Assembly (NCBI GenBank): GCA_016719295.1
Contig: JADKAF010000001.1
Location: forward strand, 4,712,001 to 4,776,000
DNA: 64,000 nucleotides
Origin: Planctomycetota bacterium
Lineage (GTDB): Bacteria > Planctomycetota > UBA1135 > JADKAF01
Direction: 5' to 3'
Below are positions 26,165-35,440 of this stretch, piece by piece; position 1 is the first letter of the stretch; every line of letters begins with the position of its first letter. A program made the position numbers and the translations under genes. The notes under the pieces were generated by a model, which did not search any database, was not told the DNA's origin, and saw nothing but the letters and a program-made list of their open reading frames with translations.

Positions 26165-27565
26165 TCAGCGCGGCGCGCGGAGATCGTAACAAAGGAGGCG
26201 CGGAGAAGTCCCCTGGCGGCGATCGGGCTCGTTCTGGCACACGAGGAGGAGGCCACGGGCGAGAGCGAGCGGCGTCCAGGAATCGGGCGCGTCGAAGAGC
26301 GCCGCCCGAGCTTCGATCGCGGCGGCATCGCTCGCGACGCGCAGGCGGAAGAGATCGCCGCCGTCGCCGAGTGCCAGCACGCGCCCATCGACCGCGAGCA
26401 GGTTGCCTTCGCCGAGGCTGCCCGCATCGGCGGCGGGCTCGCAGCGCCAGCGCTCCTCTCCACTCGCGGGATCGAGGCCCACGACGGCACCGGCCTGATT
26501 CGCGACGCCGTCGATGAGGACGATCGCGCCGTCGAGAAAGAGCGGCGGCGAGAAGCGGACGCCGATGCGGCTCGCTCTCCAGCGCTCGCGCAGCGCACCG
26601 TCCTCGCCGCGTTGCAACAGCGCGCTGCCTGTGCCGTAGGACGCCGTGAGGAAGACCGTGTCGTCCACGACGAGCGGCGAGCAGCCGCTCACGGAGGTCG
26701 CGGAGCGCGAGCGGAAGGGGAAGCGCTGCTCCACGATGCCGTTCTCGGGCTCGATGAGGAGCAAGCCGCCGACCGCGGGCCGCGTCTTGCCGCCGCAGAG
26801 CACGAAGAGTCTCTCGGCGCCGCCCCATGGTGCGAGCACGGGAGAAGCGCAATCGGCGCCCCACTTGGGTTCTCCGGCGGCTCGCCAGAGCTCCTTTCCG
26901 CTCTGCACCTCGAGCGCCACGACACAGGCGTCGTCCGCGCCGCCCACGTTCACGAAGAGCTTCTCGCCTCGCGCGATCGGGCTCGCCGCGACGCCGAACC
27001 AGCTGTCGGGCGTGCGGTACTCGCGCGCCAGATCGCGGCTCCAAACGCGCGTCCCCATCTCTAGCTCGACGGCGTGCAGCGTGCCCTCGACGCCGTGCAC
27101 GAAGACGAGTCCCCCGTGCGCCAAGGGCGCCGCGCGCGGCCCGCCGTCTGCGGCGATCTCGCCGCGGTAATCGCAAGGGTGCTCGTAGACCCACTGCAGG
27201 GCACCGCTCTCGAGCGCGCGCGCTTCGAGCCGCGCGACCTCGCCGACGCGATGGTAGTGCAGAACGCGCTCACCGACGATCACCGGCGCGGCGAAGCCCT
27301 CGCCGCGCGGCGCTTCCCAGACGAGCTTCGGCCCTGCGCTGTCCCAGGTGTGATCGATGTGCGTCTCGCGCGAGCGCGCATCGCGCCGCGGGCCGAGGAA
27401 GCCCGGCCAGTCTTCGTTCACCGCATCGGCGGCGCGCGCGCGCGGCGGCGCGTGCCGCACGGCGTCCGCGGCGTCGAAGCGGGGCGACGGCGCTTCCTGG
27501 GCGCAGCAGCAGAGCGCGAAGCTCGAGCTCAGGGCGGCGAGCGTGGGATAGCGCGAGATACGCAT
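26165..27565 (-). CDS. Secreted PQQ-type beta-propeller protein
   Basis: A 466-aa exported protein with a signal peptide (MRISRYPTLAALSSSFALCC, possibly lipidated at a Cys). The N-terminal element NEDWPGFLGPRRDARS, followed by repeats with VxxLExxSGKELW and GLDPASGEERW motifs, marks the PQQ_2 / outer-membrane-assembly-like propeller fold common in planctomycetes. The W-docking repeats are clear, but no catalytic acid of true quinoprotein dehydrogenases is evident, so it is probably not an enzyme. Its function is unknown. The sulfatase gene lies divergently about 250 nt away, and the SBBP gene lies 151 nt downstream on the same strand. Confidence 0.8.
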   Translation of the reverse strand: MRISRYPTLAALSSSFALCCCAQEAPSPRFDAADAVRHAPPRARAADAVNEDWPGFLGPRRDARSRETHIDHTWDSAGPKLVWEAPRGEGFAAPVIVGERVLHYHRVGEVARLEARALESGALQWVYEHPCDYRGEIAADGGPRAAPLAHGGLVFVHGVEGTLHAVELEMGTRVWSRDLAREYRTPDSWFGVAASPIARGEKLFVNVGGADDACVVALEVQSGKELWRAAGEPKWGADCASPVLAPWGGAERLFVLCGGKTRPAVGGLLLIEPENGIVEQRFPFRSRSATSVSGCSPLVVDDTVFLTASYGTGSALLQRGEDGALRERWRASRIGVRFSPPLFLDGAIVLIDGVANQAGAVVGLDPASGEERWRCEPAADAGSLGEGNLLAVDGRVLALGDGGDLFRLRVASDAAAIEARAALFDAPDSWTPLALARGLLLVCQNEPDRRQGTSPRLLCYDLRAPR

Positions 27566-27800
27566 GGAGGGCGGTGCCTGTGTGGGCCGGCGAAGGGGGC
27601 TTCGCGCTCCATGGTACGCGCGAGCACGTCGAGCGACTCGCCGCACGAGGCCCTCGCGAAAACGCGCCCGGGGCTATCGAGCTACTTGGGGCGTTCGTAT
27701 TCTGGGCCTGCCCGGTAGGCGTCGTCGCCGATATGTGCGAACCGGCGGAGGCCGGGCTCGCGTGGGAGATTGGCTCTCACGGCAACTCTCTTATTCACAG

Positions 27801-27817
27801 CGGAGGATCACTCCGTG
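27801..27817 (+). promoter_or_regulatory. Ribosome binding site deciding the sulfatase GTG start
   Basis: CGGAGG at 27801-27806 lies 8 nt before GTG 27815. An upstream TTGGCT (27771-27776) and TATTCA form a possible weak -35/-10 pair. Confidence 0.5.
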
Positions 27818-29164
27818 ACCCTATCTTTCGGCTCTGGGATCGGCGAGCGACACAACGCCGATCCGTTTGGCTCGCGACGAAGCTTTCGAACCAGGCGGCT
27901 CCTGGCCTTCGCGGCACTCGCCCTGTTGCTCGTCGCTTCGCGAGCCAGAGCCCAGAATCTTCTCGTCCTGATGGCCGACGACCTGGGCAAGGACAAGCTG
28001 AGCACGTACGGCATCAGCATCGCGCCACCGACTCCGGCGCTCGATCAGCTCGCCTCACGCGGCCTGCTGTTCCGGAACTTCTGGAGCCATCCGAGCTGCT
28101 CGCCCACGCGAGCGGCTTTCCTCACGGGCGAGTATGTGCACCGCAATCTGATCGGTCGCGCGATCTCGCCTTCCTCGTCCTTCGGGCTCGACCCGACGCG
28201 CCCCTATCTCCTGCCGAAGCTCTTGCCGCCGAGCTACGCCAAGGTCGCTGTCGGCAAATGGCACGTCGGCGCGCCGGGAGCTGGCGGCTGGCATCCCATC
28301 GCCGCAGGCTTCGACCTGTATGCCGGGGCGTTGATGAACCTCCATGCGACGGAGTCGTACGGGAGCTACACGAAGACCTACGCGAGCCCCGCGGGCGTTG
28401 CCACGGTGGGCTCGACGAGCTACATCACGGACGACGAAACCGAAGACGCGCTTTCGGCCCTGAGCTTTCTCGCGGCACTCGGTCGGCCATGGCTCCTCCA
28501 GGTGTGCTTCCACGCGATTCACGAGCCGCTGCACTTCCCACCGGGGATGGGTGGGACACCGACCATCACGGGGATGGCGGAGAGTCGCGCGATGGCCCGC
28601 TATCTCGATCGATCCATCGGTCGCATCCTCGCGGCAGTGGATTGGCGGACGACGACGGTGATCTTCTTCTCCGACAACGGAACGAGCACCGGACTGACCC
28701 AATCGAATCTCCGCGGCGCCAAGGGCACGCTCTACGAGGGCGGCGTCTCGGTACCGCTCATCCTCGCGGGGCAAGCGGTCTCTTGGCAGGGCGCGAGCGA
28801 CGAGCTGGTTCAGGACTGTGATCTCTTCGCGACGGCGCTCGCGATCGCGTGGGGATTTCCGGGGCCGCTGCAGCTCGCCGACGCCCACTCGCTCGTTCCG
28901 GTGCTGCTTGGGGGCCGAGGCACGCGTCGCCATTGCTACTCCGAAGAGTTCCGTCCGAACGGACAGGCGCCTCCCGCGACCTTCGCAGAGACCGCGCGCG
29001 ACGCGCGTTGGAAGTTGATCTCCGGCTCGAGCGGATCGACGGAGTTCTTCGACCTACTTCTCGACCCTTCCGAAACGACGCCGCTCGCGCTGTCCGGCCT
29101 GACTCCACCGCAGCTCGCGGCCTACAACATCTTGCAGGGCATCCTGAGCTCGCACGGGTTCTAG
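27815..29164 (+). CDS. Secreted sulfatase (type I, formylglycine-dependent)
   Basis: A 449-aa arylsulfatase-family hydrolase that removes sulfate esters, probably from polysaccharides, outside the cytoplasm. NLLVLMADDLGKDKL gives the metal-binding DD. CSPTRAAFLTG is the C-x-P-x-R motif whose Cys becomes formylglycine. KWHVG, IHEP and FFSDNGT follow at the expected spacing. GTG 27815 with GGAGG upstream leaves an extended basic N-terminus before a hydrophobic export signal (LLAFAALALLLVASRARA). The fucosidase and the SUMF-like kinase nearby are consistent with breakdown of sulfated fucans, but no single operon is seen. Confidence 0.9.
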   Translation: MTLSFGSGIGERHNADPFGSRRSFRTRRLLAFAALALLLVASRARAQNLLVLMADDLGKDKLSTYGISIAPPTPALDQLASRGLLFRNFWSHPSCSPTRAAFLTGEYVHRNLIGRAISPSSSFGLDPTRPYLLPKLLPPSYAKVAVGKWHVGAPGAGGWHPIAAGFDLYAGALMNLHATESYGSYTKTYASPAGVATVGSTSYITDDETEDALSALSFLAALGRPWLLQVCFHAIHEPLHFPPGMGGTPTITGMAESRAMARYLDRSIGRILAAVDWRTTTVIFFSDNGTSTGLTQSNLRGAKGTLYEGGVSVPLILAGQAVSWQGASDELVQDCDLFATALAIAWGFPGPLQLADAHSLVPVLLGGRGTRRHCYSEEFRPNGQAPPATFAETARDARWKLISGSSGSTEFFDLLLDPSETTPLALSGLTPPQLAAYNILQGILSSHGF

Positions 29165-29350
29165 CTCGGAGCGCGCCGCGTCGAGCGGCCCTTCCCCCTC
29201 CTCTCGTGCCGCGGAACGCCGAATGGGCCGAAGGGTCCCTTGCGCCGCACGGCCTCCGGGGAGTAGCACTTCGGCTCGCCTGCAGCGCTGCTCCTCGTCG
29301 AGAAGGCGCTCTCGGCTCCCTATGCGGCGTCCCCTGTTGGAGGACCTTCC

Positions 29351-29959
29351 ATGCGCGCTCTGCTCTGCTCCGCGGCGGTGATCTTGCTGGCGAGCTCGCC
29401 GGCGTACACGCAGGCCGTGGTCGAGAAGGTCGTCCCCCGCGCCATCGGGCTCTCCTACCAGAAGGCCAAGACGCGCTTCGAGGCGTTCGAGGTTCTCTAC
29501 CAGTTCGATCCGGAGCCACCGCCCGGTGCGAACGAGAACTGCCGCGTGGTGCAGCTCACCCCGGCGTCGGGCACCCTCTTGAATGCGGGGGAACAGGTCA
29601 CCGCTCATCTACAGACCGTCGATCCCGGGCAGCTGGTCGCGCCGGAGCTGCTCGACATGCGCCTGCCCTTCGCGCTCGGGGAGCTCTACCTCTGCGACTT
29701 CAGCGACAAGCGCATCGAGATCACGCCGGCCGATCACGATCCCCAGGCATGGGTGACGGAGGTCAAGCAGGAGCCCGGCGCGATCATCAACCTGAACAAC
29801 GCCATCAACGTCGTCGTCTTCAACAAGCAGGGGCCCGGACCCGGTCTCCCCATCGAAGCCTGGACCTTGATCGCGATCGGCGTGGCCGTTGGCGTCGCCG
29901 TCGGTTGGTGGTTCGCCTCGAGGTTCCGCGGACGAGTGGAACGGCGCGCGGACCTCTGA
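29351..29959 (+). CDS. Membrane-anchored PASTA-like domain protein
   Basis: A 202-aa protein with a signal peptide (1-20), two PASTA-like repeats, and a C-terminal membrane helix (about 168-192, WTLIAIGVAVGVAVGWWF). Repeat 1 reads VVPRAIGLSYQKAKTRFE.. QLTPASGTLLNAGEQV. Repeat 2 reads VAPELLDMRLPFALGELY.. KQEPGAIINLNNAINVVV. PASTA repeats bind cell-wall fragments and are normally fused to PknB-type kinases or PBPs; here they stand alone. ATG 29351 has GGAGG 7 nt upstream. It converges with the kinase/SUMF gene, so a functional link to that kinase is only a suggestion. Confidence 0.7.
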   Translation: MRALLCSAAVILLASSPAYTQAVVEKVVPRAIGLSYQKAKTRFEAFEVLYQFDPEPPPGANENCRVVQLTPASGTLLNAGEQVTAHLQTVDPGQLVAPELLDMRLPFALGELYLCDFSDKRIEITPADHDPQAWVTEVKQEPGAIINLNNAINVVVFNKQGPGPGLPIEAWTLIAIGVAVGVAVGWWFASRFRGRVERRADL

Positions 29960-29985
29960 GGCGCGCGGCCCGCCGCGCGGCTCAG
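29956..29985. terminator. Bidirectional hairpin carrying both stop codons
   Basis: The arms, CTGAGGCGCGCGG and CCGCGCGGCTCAG, pair at 12 of 13 positions with a 4-nt loop. The TGA of the PASTA-like gene lies in one arm, and the TGA of the convergent kinase gene in the other. Confidence 0.6.
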
Positions 29986-32285
29986 CGCCGCGGCTCGTTC
30001 ACGTCGAGCGCCAGCCGCGCGCCGATCGTCGCCGTCGCATTGCCCTGGAGGGTGTACTGCCGACTCGTCGCGCGACAGCGCTGCGGCGGGTAGTACCAAC
30101 TGCCGCCGCGATGCACTTTCGCGCGGCTCTCCGGCGGAGCGCTCCCATCGCTCGGATACTCCATCGCGAACGAGTCCGCCGTCCACTCGGAGACGTTGCC
30201 GAGGAGATCGTGGAGGCCGAAGGCGTTGGGGCGATGGGCGCCGACGGGCGCGTGCACGGGGTAGCGATCGTTCCAGGGCGCGGTGCCTTCGAGCGGAGCG
30301 TTGCGGAACGATCGGTCGGCGACGTTCTCGGCGCCTTCGAGCGAGCTCGCCTGATCGCTGCCCGCGTAGTAGCGATCTCCGCCGCAGCGCGCGGCGTACT
30401 CCCACTCGAGCTCCGCCGGCAGGCGCAGGCCCATCCTCCGGGCCCATTCCTGCGCGTTCTCCCAGGTGATCATCTCGACGGGATGGGTCGGGGCGATCGG
30501 ATCCCCGGTGCCGGGATCCTTCGCGATCGACCACTGCGACGGGTTCTCGTGCCAGCCGCGGAGCCATTGACCCTGCGTCAGCTCGTAGCGCGAGAGGAGG
30601 AAGGCGGGGACGTCGCGCGCCGGTCGCGCGACCTCGCCGGCGGAGAGGCTGCCTTCGGGTGGCTCGCTCGCGCGCGGTCCCATCGCGAAGCGCCCGGGCG
30701 GGAGCAGCACGAGCACGATGCCGCTCTCCGCTTCGAGCGCCCAGCCCCCCTCGCTCCGCGGCACGGGTCGCTCGCCGCTGGCGACGTGCCAGAACTCCTG
30801 GAGGCCGGCCTCGTTCCGTCCGAGGGGGACGAGCCCCTCGAGCGGCGGGAGGGCGACGCCCGCGAAGCGCGGATCCGCGGCGAGCTCGACGCGCAGGCGC
30901 TCCCACGCGGGTGCATGCTCCTCGCGCAGGCGGCGGAACTCGACCCGGACGCGCTCCTCGACCCGCTGGACCTCCGGCAGGAGCGCCTCCAATCGATCGA
31001 GCAGGAGCTGCACCTTCTCGAGCTGGCCGGTGCTCTGCAGCGCCTCCGCGGGATCGCCCTTCCCCTCGCGCGCGGCGCGGTAGAGCGGTGCGCGCGAGAG
31101 CAGATCCGCCGTGCGCTCCTTCCACGCCTGCAGCGCGGGGAGCTCGCGCGAGGTCGCGGCGAAGGGCTGCCGCTCGACGTCGAGGAGCGCGTCGCTCTCG
31201 AACACGTCGGCGAGCAGCTGGCTCCGCGCCTGCTCCGCGCGCGCGCGGTCGAGCGCGAGCGCCATCTGCTCGAAGGCCGACTCGCGCGCGAGGATCTGCG
31301 AGACGAGCAGCGCCACGAGCACCACCACCGTGGCGCCGGAGAGCAGCGAGACCGCGGCGAGCGCGGGGTTGCGCCGAGCGAAGCGCTGCGCGCGGCCGAG
31401 CCACCCGATGGGGCGCGCATGGATCGGCTGCAGGGTCCGCAAACGCTCCAGGTCCTCGGCGAGGTGCAGCGCGCTGCGGTAGCGCCGATCGGGGTCCTTC
31501 TCGAGGCACTTCAACGCGATCGTCTCGAGATCGCGGCTGATCTCGGGTCGCCGCTGGCGGGGCGGAACCGGGTCCTTGAAGAGGATCCTCTGGAAGATCT
31601 CGGCGCTCGTCTGACCTTCGAAGGGGCGCGCGCCGGTCAGCGCTTCGTAGAGCAGGACGCCTAGAGAGAAGATGTCGGTGCGACCGTCGATCCGGGTGCG
31701 CTGCCCGCTCACGATCTCGGGCGCCATGTAGGGGATGGTTCCGAGCACGCGGCCGCTCTCCGTCAGCGAGTGGCGGCCCTCGACGTAGGCGAGGCCGAAA
31801 TCGACGAGGTGCGGCTCACCGCGCGCATCGATGAGGATGTTCGACGGCTTGATGTCGCGGTGCACGATCTTCTGCTGGTGCGCGTGGTGCAGCGCGCGTG
31901 CGCAGGTCTCCACCAAGGTGACGATCCACGGCACGCGGCCGCGCTCCGCGGCGGGACCGGGCGGGGGCTGCGCACCTTGCCCCTCGACCAGGAGCTCCGA
32001 GAGCGGCCGCCCTTCGATGTGGCGCATCGCGAAGTAGAGCAGGCCTTCGCACTCCCCGTGCTCCCACACGGGCACGATCGCCGGATGATCCAGCGCCGAG
32101 GCCGCGCGCACCTCGCGGTAGAAGCGGTCGCGCGCTTCGTCGCTCTTCGCGAGCTCCGGCGCGAGGATCTTCAGCGCCACGGTGCGTTTCGACTCGACAT
32201 GGCGCGCCATGACGACGACGCCCATGCCGCCGCTGCCGATCTCGCGCACGATACGGAACGGGCCGATGCGTTCGGGCAATTGCAT
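29982..32285 (-). CDS. Ser/Thr kinase with C-terminal SUMF/FGE-like domain
   Basis: A 767-aa membrane protein. The Hanks kinase domain (about 10-285) has GSGGMGVVV, VALKILAPE, HRDIKPSNIL, VDFGLAYV and PYMAPEI. A membrane helix follows at about 315-340 and a coiled-coil-rich stretch at about 345-470. The C-terminal domain (about 525-765) is sulfatase-modifying-factor-like (FAMG, ELTQGQW, PVEMITWENAQEWA, LPAELEWEYAAR, HRGGSWYY). The first active-site Cys of a true FGE is replaced (GGSWYYPPQRC), so maturation of sulfatases by this domain is doubtful; a ligand-binding role is likelier. The sulfatase gene lies 2 kb away. Confidence 0.88.
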   Translation of the reverse strand: MQLPERIGPFRIVREIGSGGMGVVVMARHVESKRTVALKILAPELAKSDEARDRFYREVRAASALDHPAIVPVWEHGECEGLLYFAMRHIEGRPLSELLVEGQGAQPPPGPAAERGRVPWIVTLVETCARALHHAHQQKIVHRDIKPSNILIDARGEPHLVDFGLAYVEGRHSLTESGRVLGTIPYMAPEIVSGQRTRIDGRTDIFSLGVLLYEALTGARPFEGQTSAEIFQRILFKDPVPPRQRRPEISRDLETIALKCLEKDPDRRYRSALHLAEDLERLRTLQPIHARPIGWLGRAQRFARRNPALAAVSLLSGATVVVLVALLVSQILARESAFEQMALALDRARAEQARSQLLADVFESDALLDVERQPFAATSRELPALQAWKERTADLLSRAPLYRAAREGKGDPAEALQSTGQLEKVQLLLDRLEALLPEVQRVEERVRVEFRRLREEHAPAWERLRVELAADPRFAGVALPPLEGLVPLGRNEAGLQEFWHVASGERPVPRSEGGWALEAESGIVLVLLPPGRFAMGPRASEPPEGSLSAGEVARPARDVPAFLLSRYELTQGQWLRGWHENPSQWSIAKDPGTGDPIAPTHPVEMITWENAQEWARRMGLRLPAELEWEYAARCGGDRYYAGSDQASSLEGAENVADRSFRNAPLEGTAPWNDRYPVHAPVGAHRPNAFGLHDLLGNVSEWTADSFAMEYPSDGSAPPESRAKVHRGGSWYYPPQRCRATSRQYTLQGNATATIGARLALDVNEPRR

Positions 32286-32496
32286 AGGACGCGACAGGGC
32301 TCGAGAGGCGGTTTCCTCGACTCGTCGCGATCGAGAGGCACAGCCCTCGGGCGTGCGCGCTCCGCGAGTCGCGCCGTGGTGCCGAAGATCGCGCGGTCGG
32401 GGAACGCGGGACGATCCGCACCCGTGCGACTCTACTCGCGTTCCCGCGCGACGCGAGGGTCTGAGCGAGCTCTCTCCGAGGAACTCCGCGCGGCGC

Positions 32497-32748
32497 TCAG
32501 CGGCTCGTGAACGCCGACATCGCGGAGCTAGGATCCGCCTCGACCGCGGCCATCGAGGACGGCGTCCCCGCTTCGGAGTACGCGCGCGCCAATAGGCCCA
32601 GCATGCCCGCCGCGAACACCGCCGCGAGGAGCAGCCAGGTGATCGCGCGGACGCGCGGCTGAGGGGCGAGCTCGCGCGGATCGAAGCGGAGGCCGTGGGC
32701 GGATTCGCCTGGGCCGAGCTGGAAGAGGCCGGAGATGCGCTGGTTCAT
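32497..32748 (-). CDS. Small single-pass membrane protein
   Basis: An 83-aa frame from ATG 32748. A soluble N-terminal half (SGLFQLGPGESAHGLRFDPR) leads to one membrane helix at about 37-55 (AITWLLLAAVFAAGMLGLLA) and a short tail. No family is recognised. It lies upstream of the kinase/SUMF gene on the same strand with a 211-nt gap, and is divergent from the fucosidase. The same frame remains open far upstream, but only because of GC-rich antisense of the fucosidase. Confidence 0.45.
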   Translation of the reverse strand: MNQRISGLFQLGPGESAHGLRFDPRELAPQPRVRAITWLLLAAVFAAGMLGLLARAYSEAGTPSSMAAVEADPSSAMSAFTSR

Positions 32749-32946
32749 CGCGAGCAGGGCAGGGAGAAGAGCACCGGGGGCAGGAACGCTCTCAACGCCC
32801 CATCTCCCGATAAGCGCCGCCAGAACTCCGAGTTTCGTGCCGCGGCGCTTCGGCGCACCCTCTTCCGCGGGTGGACCCGTGCGTGCTCGCGGAGGAGCGG
32901 CATCGCCCGCTACGCTGGACGCAACAGCCCCCTCGAAGGGAAGACC

Positions 32947-34800
32947 ATGCTCCGTCCCCTGACCTGCCTCCTCGCAACTCTCCTCGCCGCGGCGTTGCCA
33001 TCGCGCGCTCCGGCGCAGGAAGCGGCGTCGGCGCCCTACACCGCCGACTGGGAATCGCTGAACCGCCATCACGCCGCGCCGTGGTTCGAGGAAGCGAAGT
33101 TCGGCATCTTCATCCACTGGGGCGTGTACTCGGTGCCCGCGTTCTGCGACACGAGCACGTACAGCGAGTGGTATTGGCACTGGCTCGACACGAACTCGCA
33201 CGGCGGCAAGGTGCGCCAGTTCCACGAGCGGGTCTACGGCAAGGCGTTCCCCTATCAGCGCTTCGCCGAGCAGTTCCGCGCCGAGCTCTTCGATCCGCAG
33301 CAGTGGGCCGAGATCTTCCGCCGCTCGGGCGCGCGCTACGTCGTGCTCACCTCGAAGCACCACGATGGCTTCGCGCTCTGGCCGAGCAAGCACGCGAGCG
33401 ACGCGCGCGCGCACGCGTGGAATGCGCAAGAGACCGGGCCGAAGCGCGATCTGGTGGGCGAGCTCGGTACGGCCGTGCGCGCGGCGGGCTTGAAGTACGG
33501 GCTCTACTACTCGTTCCTCGAGTGGCGGAACCCGATCTATCAGGAGTCGATCCCGCGCTACGTCGAGCGCGTGATGTTCCCGCAGGTGAAGGAGCTGATC
33601 ACGCGCTATCAGCCGGACATCTTCTGGCCCGACGGCGAATGGGAGCACCCCGAGACGACGTGGCGCGCGAAGGAGCTGCTGGCGTGGATCTTCAACGCGC
33701 AGCCCGGCGTCACGGTGAACGACCGCTGGGGCAAGGACCTGCGCGCGCGGAGCGGCGACTACTACACCACCGAGTACGGCAGCGGCGGTGCCGGCGCTGA
33801 GAGCTTGCGCCGACCCTTCGAGGAATGCCGCGGCATCGGACACAGCTTCGCGTTCAATCGCGCCGAGGGCTACGAGCTCTACATGGAACGCGACGCGTGC
33901 GTGCGCGAGCTGGTCTCGATCGTCGCGCGCGGAGGAACGCTGCTGCTCGACATCGGCCCGGCCGCCGACGGCACGATCCCGCTGATCATGGTCGATCGCC
34001 TGCTCGCGATCGGCCGCTGGCTCGACGTGAATGGAGAAGCGATCTACGGCACGACGCGCTCGCCGTTCCGCCGCGCGCCGTGGGGCGCTGCGACGCGGAA
34101 GGAGAACACCCTCTACCTGCATCTCTACGCTTGGCCGAAGGACCGCCAGCTCGCGCTGCCGAGCCTGAAGACCCCCATCGCGAAGGCCGCGTTCCTCCAC
34201 GATCCCGAGCGCACCGCGCTCCCGGTGAAGTACGTGAAGGGCGCGCAGACGATCGATCTCAGCGACGCGCTCCCGGGCGAGCACGTGCACGTCCTGCGCC
34301 TCGATCTCGCGAGCCAGCTCAGCGTCGACGAAGCCTTCCGCCCGCGCGCCGACGGGACGCTCGTGCTCGAAGCGCAGCACGGCGAGACCTTCGGCAAGAA
34401 CTTGCGCCTCGAGGCGAGCAGCGACGCCGGCACCGAGCTCGCGCTGGCCGACGGCCCGCTCGCCCTCGCGCCGAAGAACCTGGGCACCTGGAACCAGCCC
34501 GAGAGCGGCATCGCGTGGAGCCCCGTGCGCTTGGATCCGGGTCGCAGCTATCGCGTGGAGCTCGTCTACGCCCTGAAGCACGGCACCGAAGGCGCGCAGC
34601 TCGAGCTCGCGCTCGGCGATCGCACGCATGAGCTCACGCTCTCCGCATCCACTGGCGAGGCGTGGCATACCTACGCGACGCTCGAGCTCGGCACGCTCGC
34701 GGCGGGCGACCTGGCCGACGCGGTACGCCTGACCGCGAAGCGCATCCCGGGTGAGGGTGCCGTCAACCTTCGCGCCCTCATCCTCCGCCCCGCTCGCTGA
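32947..34800 (+). CDS. Secreted alpha-L-fucosidase (GH29)
   Basis: A 617-aa exported glycoside hydrolase that releases alpha-L-fucose from glycans. It has a signal peptide (1-24), then the GH29 barrel: WFEEAKFGIFIHWGVYSVP, RYVVLTSKHHDGFALWPS, and IFWPDGEW, whose Asp is the expected nucleophile. VNDRWG and LLLDIGPAADGTIP follow. The acid/base residue is poorly conserved in the family and cannot be placed. The last 150 or so residues form a beta-sandwich typical of carbohydrate-binding modules. ATG 32947 has a GGGAAG upstream and starts the signal peptide. Together with the sulfatase it suggests use of fucose-rich glycans. Confidence 0.9.
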   Translation: MLRPLTCLLATLLAAALPSRAPAQEAASAPYTADWESLNRHHAAPWFEEAKFGIFIHWGVYSVPAFCDTSTYSEWYWHWLDTNSHGGKVRQFHERVYGKAFPYQRFAEQFRAELFDPQQWAEIFRRSGARYVVLTSKHHDGFALWPSKHASDARAHAWNAQETGPKRDLVGELGTAVRAAGLKYGLYYSFLEWRNPIYQESIPRYVERVMFPQVKELITRYQPDIFWPDGEWEHPETTWRAKELLAWIFNAQPGVTVNDRWGKDLRARSGDYYTTEYGSGGAGAESLRRPFEECRGIGHSFAFNRAEGYELYMERDACVRELVSIVARGGTLLLDIGPAADGTIPLIMVDRLLAIGRWLDVNGEAIYGTTRSPFRRAPWGAATRKENTLYLHLYAWPKDRQLALPSLKTPIAKAAFLHDPERTALPVKYVKGAQTIDLSDALPGEHVHVLRLDLASQLSVDEAFRPRADGTLVLEAQHGETFGKNLRLEASSDAGTELALADGPLALAPKNLGTWNQPESGIAWSPVRLDPGRSYRVELVYALKHGTEGAQLELALGDRTHELTLSASTGEAWHTYATLELGTLAAGDLADAVRLTAKRIPGEGAVNLRALILRPAR

Positions 34801-34809
34801 CCCCTCACT

Positions 34810-34838
34810 GCACAGTAAAGGCGCCAGGCACCTCTACT
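34810..34838. repeat. Imperfect palindrome upstream of alkB-like gene
   Basis: Arms GCACAGTAAAGGCGCC (34810-34825) and GGCACCTCTACT (34827-34838) are partly complementary (10 of the 12 inner positions). The core resembles the palindrome at 35431-35463 just past the same gene. The repeat ends 2 nt before the ATG. Confidence 0.5.
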
Positions 34839-34840
34839 CA

Positions 34841-35440
34841 ATGGAGATGCTGTTCGAGGACGCGACACTTGGCGCGTCGCTGAGCTACCACGCAGCCTTC
34901 CTGGAGCGCGGCGAGGCCGATGCGCTGCTCGCCTGGATGCTGGAGCGCGCACCGTGGCAGCGCGAAGCGCCGGTGCTGTTCGGCGTCGTGCGCGAGGTGC
35001 GGCGGAGGACGTGCGCGTTCGGCGAGGCGGGGCGGAGCTATCGCTACTCGGGGATCGAGCGGCGGGCGGAGCCGTGGCCCGAGCTCTTGCGACCAGTCGT
35101 CGAGCGCGTGCGCGCGCTCTGCGCGACGCGCTTCGACTTCGCGCTCGCGAACCTCTATCCCGATGGGGAGGCGGCGCTTGGGAAGCACGCCGACGACGAG
35201 CGCGACATCGTCGCGGAGAGCGCGATCGCGGGGCTATCGCTCGGCGCGGAGCGCGACTTCGTGCTGTATCGCAAGGGACCGCGCGGCGAACGGGTGGCGT
35301 CGGTGGCGCTCGCGCACGGATCGCTCGTCGTGATGTGGGGCACCACGCAGCAGCACTTCGTGCACGCCGTGCCGGCGCGGAAGCGCGTGCGCTCACCCCG
35401 CGTCAGCCTGACCTTCCGCGCGATGTCATTGCACAGTTAG
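34841..35440 (+). CDS. AlkB-like 2-oxoglutarate/Fe(II) dioxygenase
   Basis: A 199-aa member of the AlkB family, which removes alkyl groups from DNA or RNA bases with Fe(II) and 2-oxoglutarate. The iron ligands are seen as HADD (H-x-D) in LGKHADDERD and the distal His in QQHFVHAVP. The 2-oxoglutarate-binding arginines fit RVSLTFR. NLYPDGEAALGKHADDE is the family signature region. ATG 34841 is chosen because upstream sequence belongs to the fucosidase end and a palindrome. No Shine-Dalgarno is seen. Palindromic repeats flank it, and the second supplies its last codons, LHS-stop. Confidence 0.87.
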   Translation: MEMLFEDATLGASLSYHAAFLERGEADALLAWMLERAPWQREAPVLFGVVREVRRRTCAFGEAGRSYRYSGIERRAEPWPELLRPVVERVRALCATRFDFALANLYPDGEAALGKHADDERDIVAESAIAGLSLGAERDFVLYRKGPRGERVASVALAHGSLVVMWGTTQQHFVHAVPARKRVRSPRVSLTFRAMSLHS

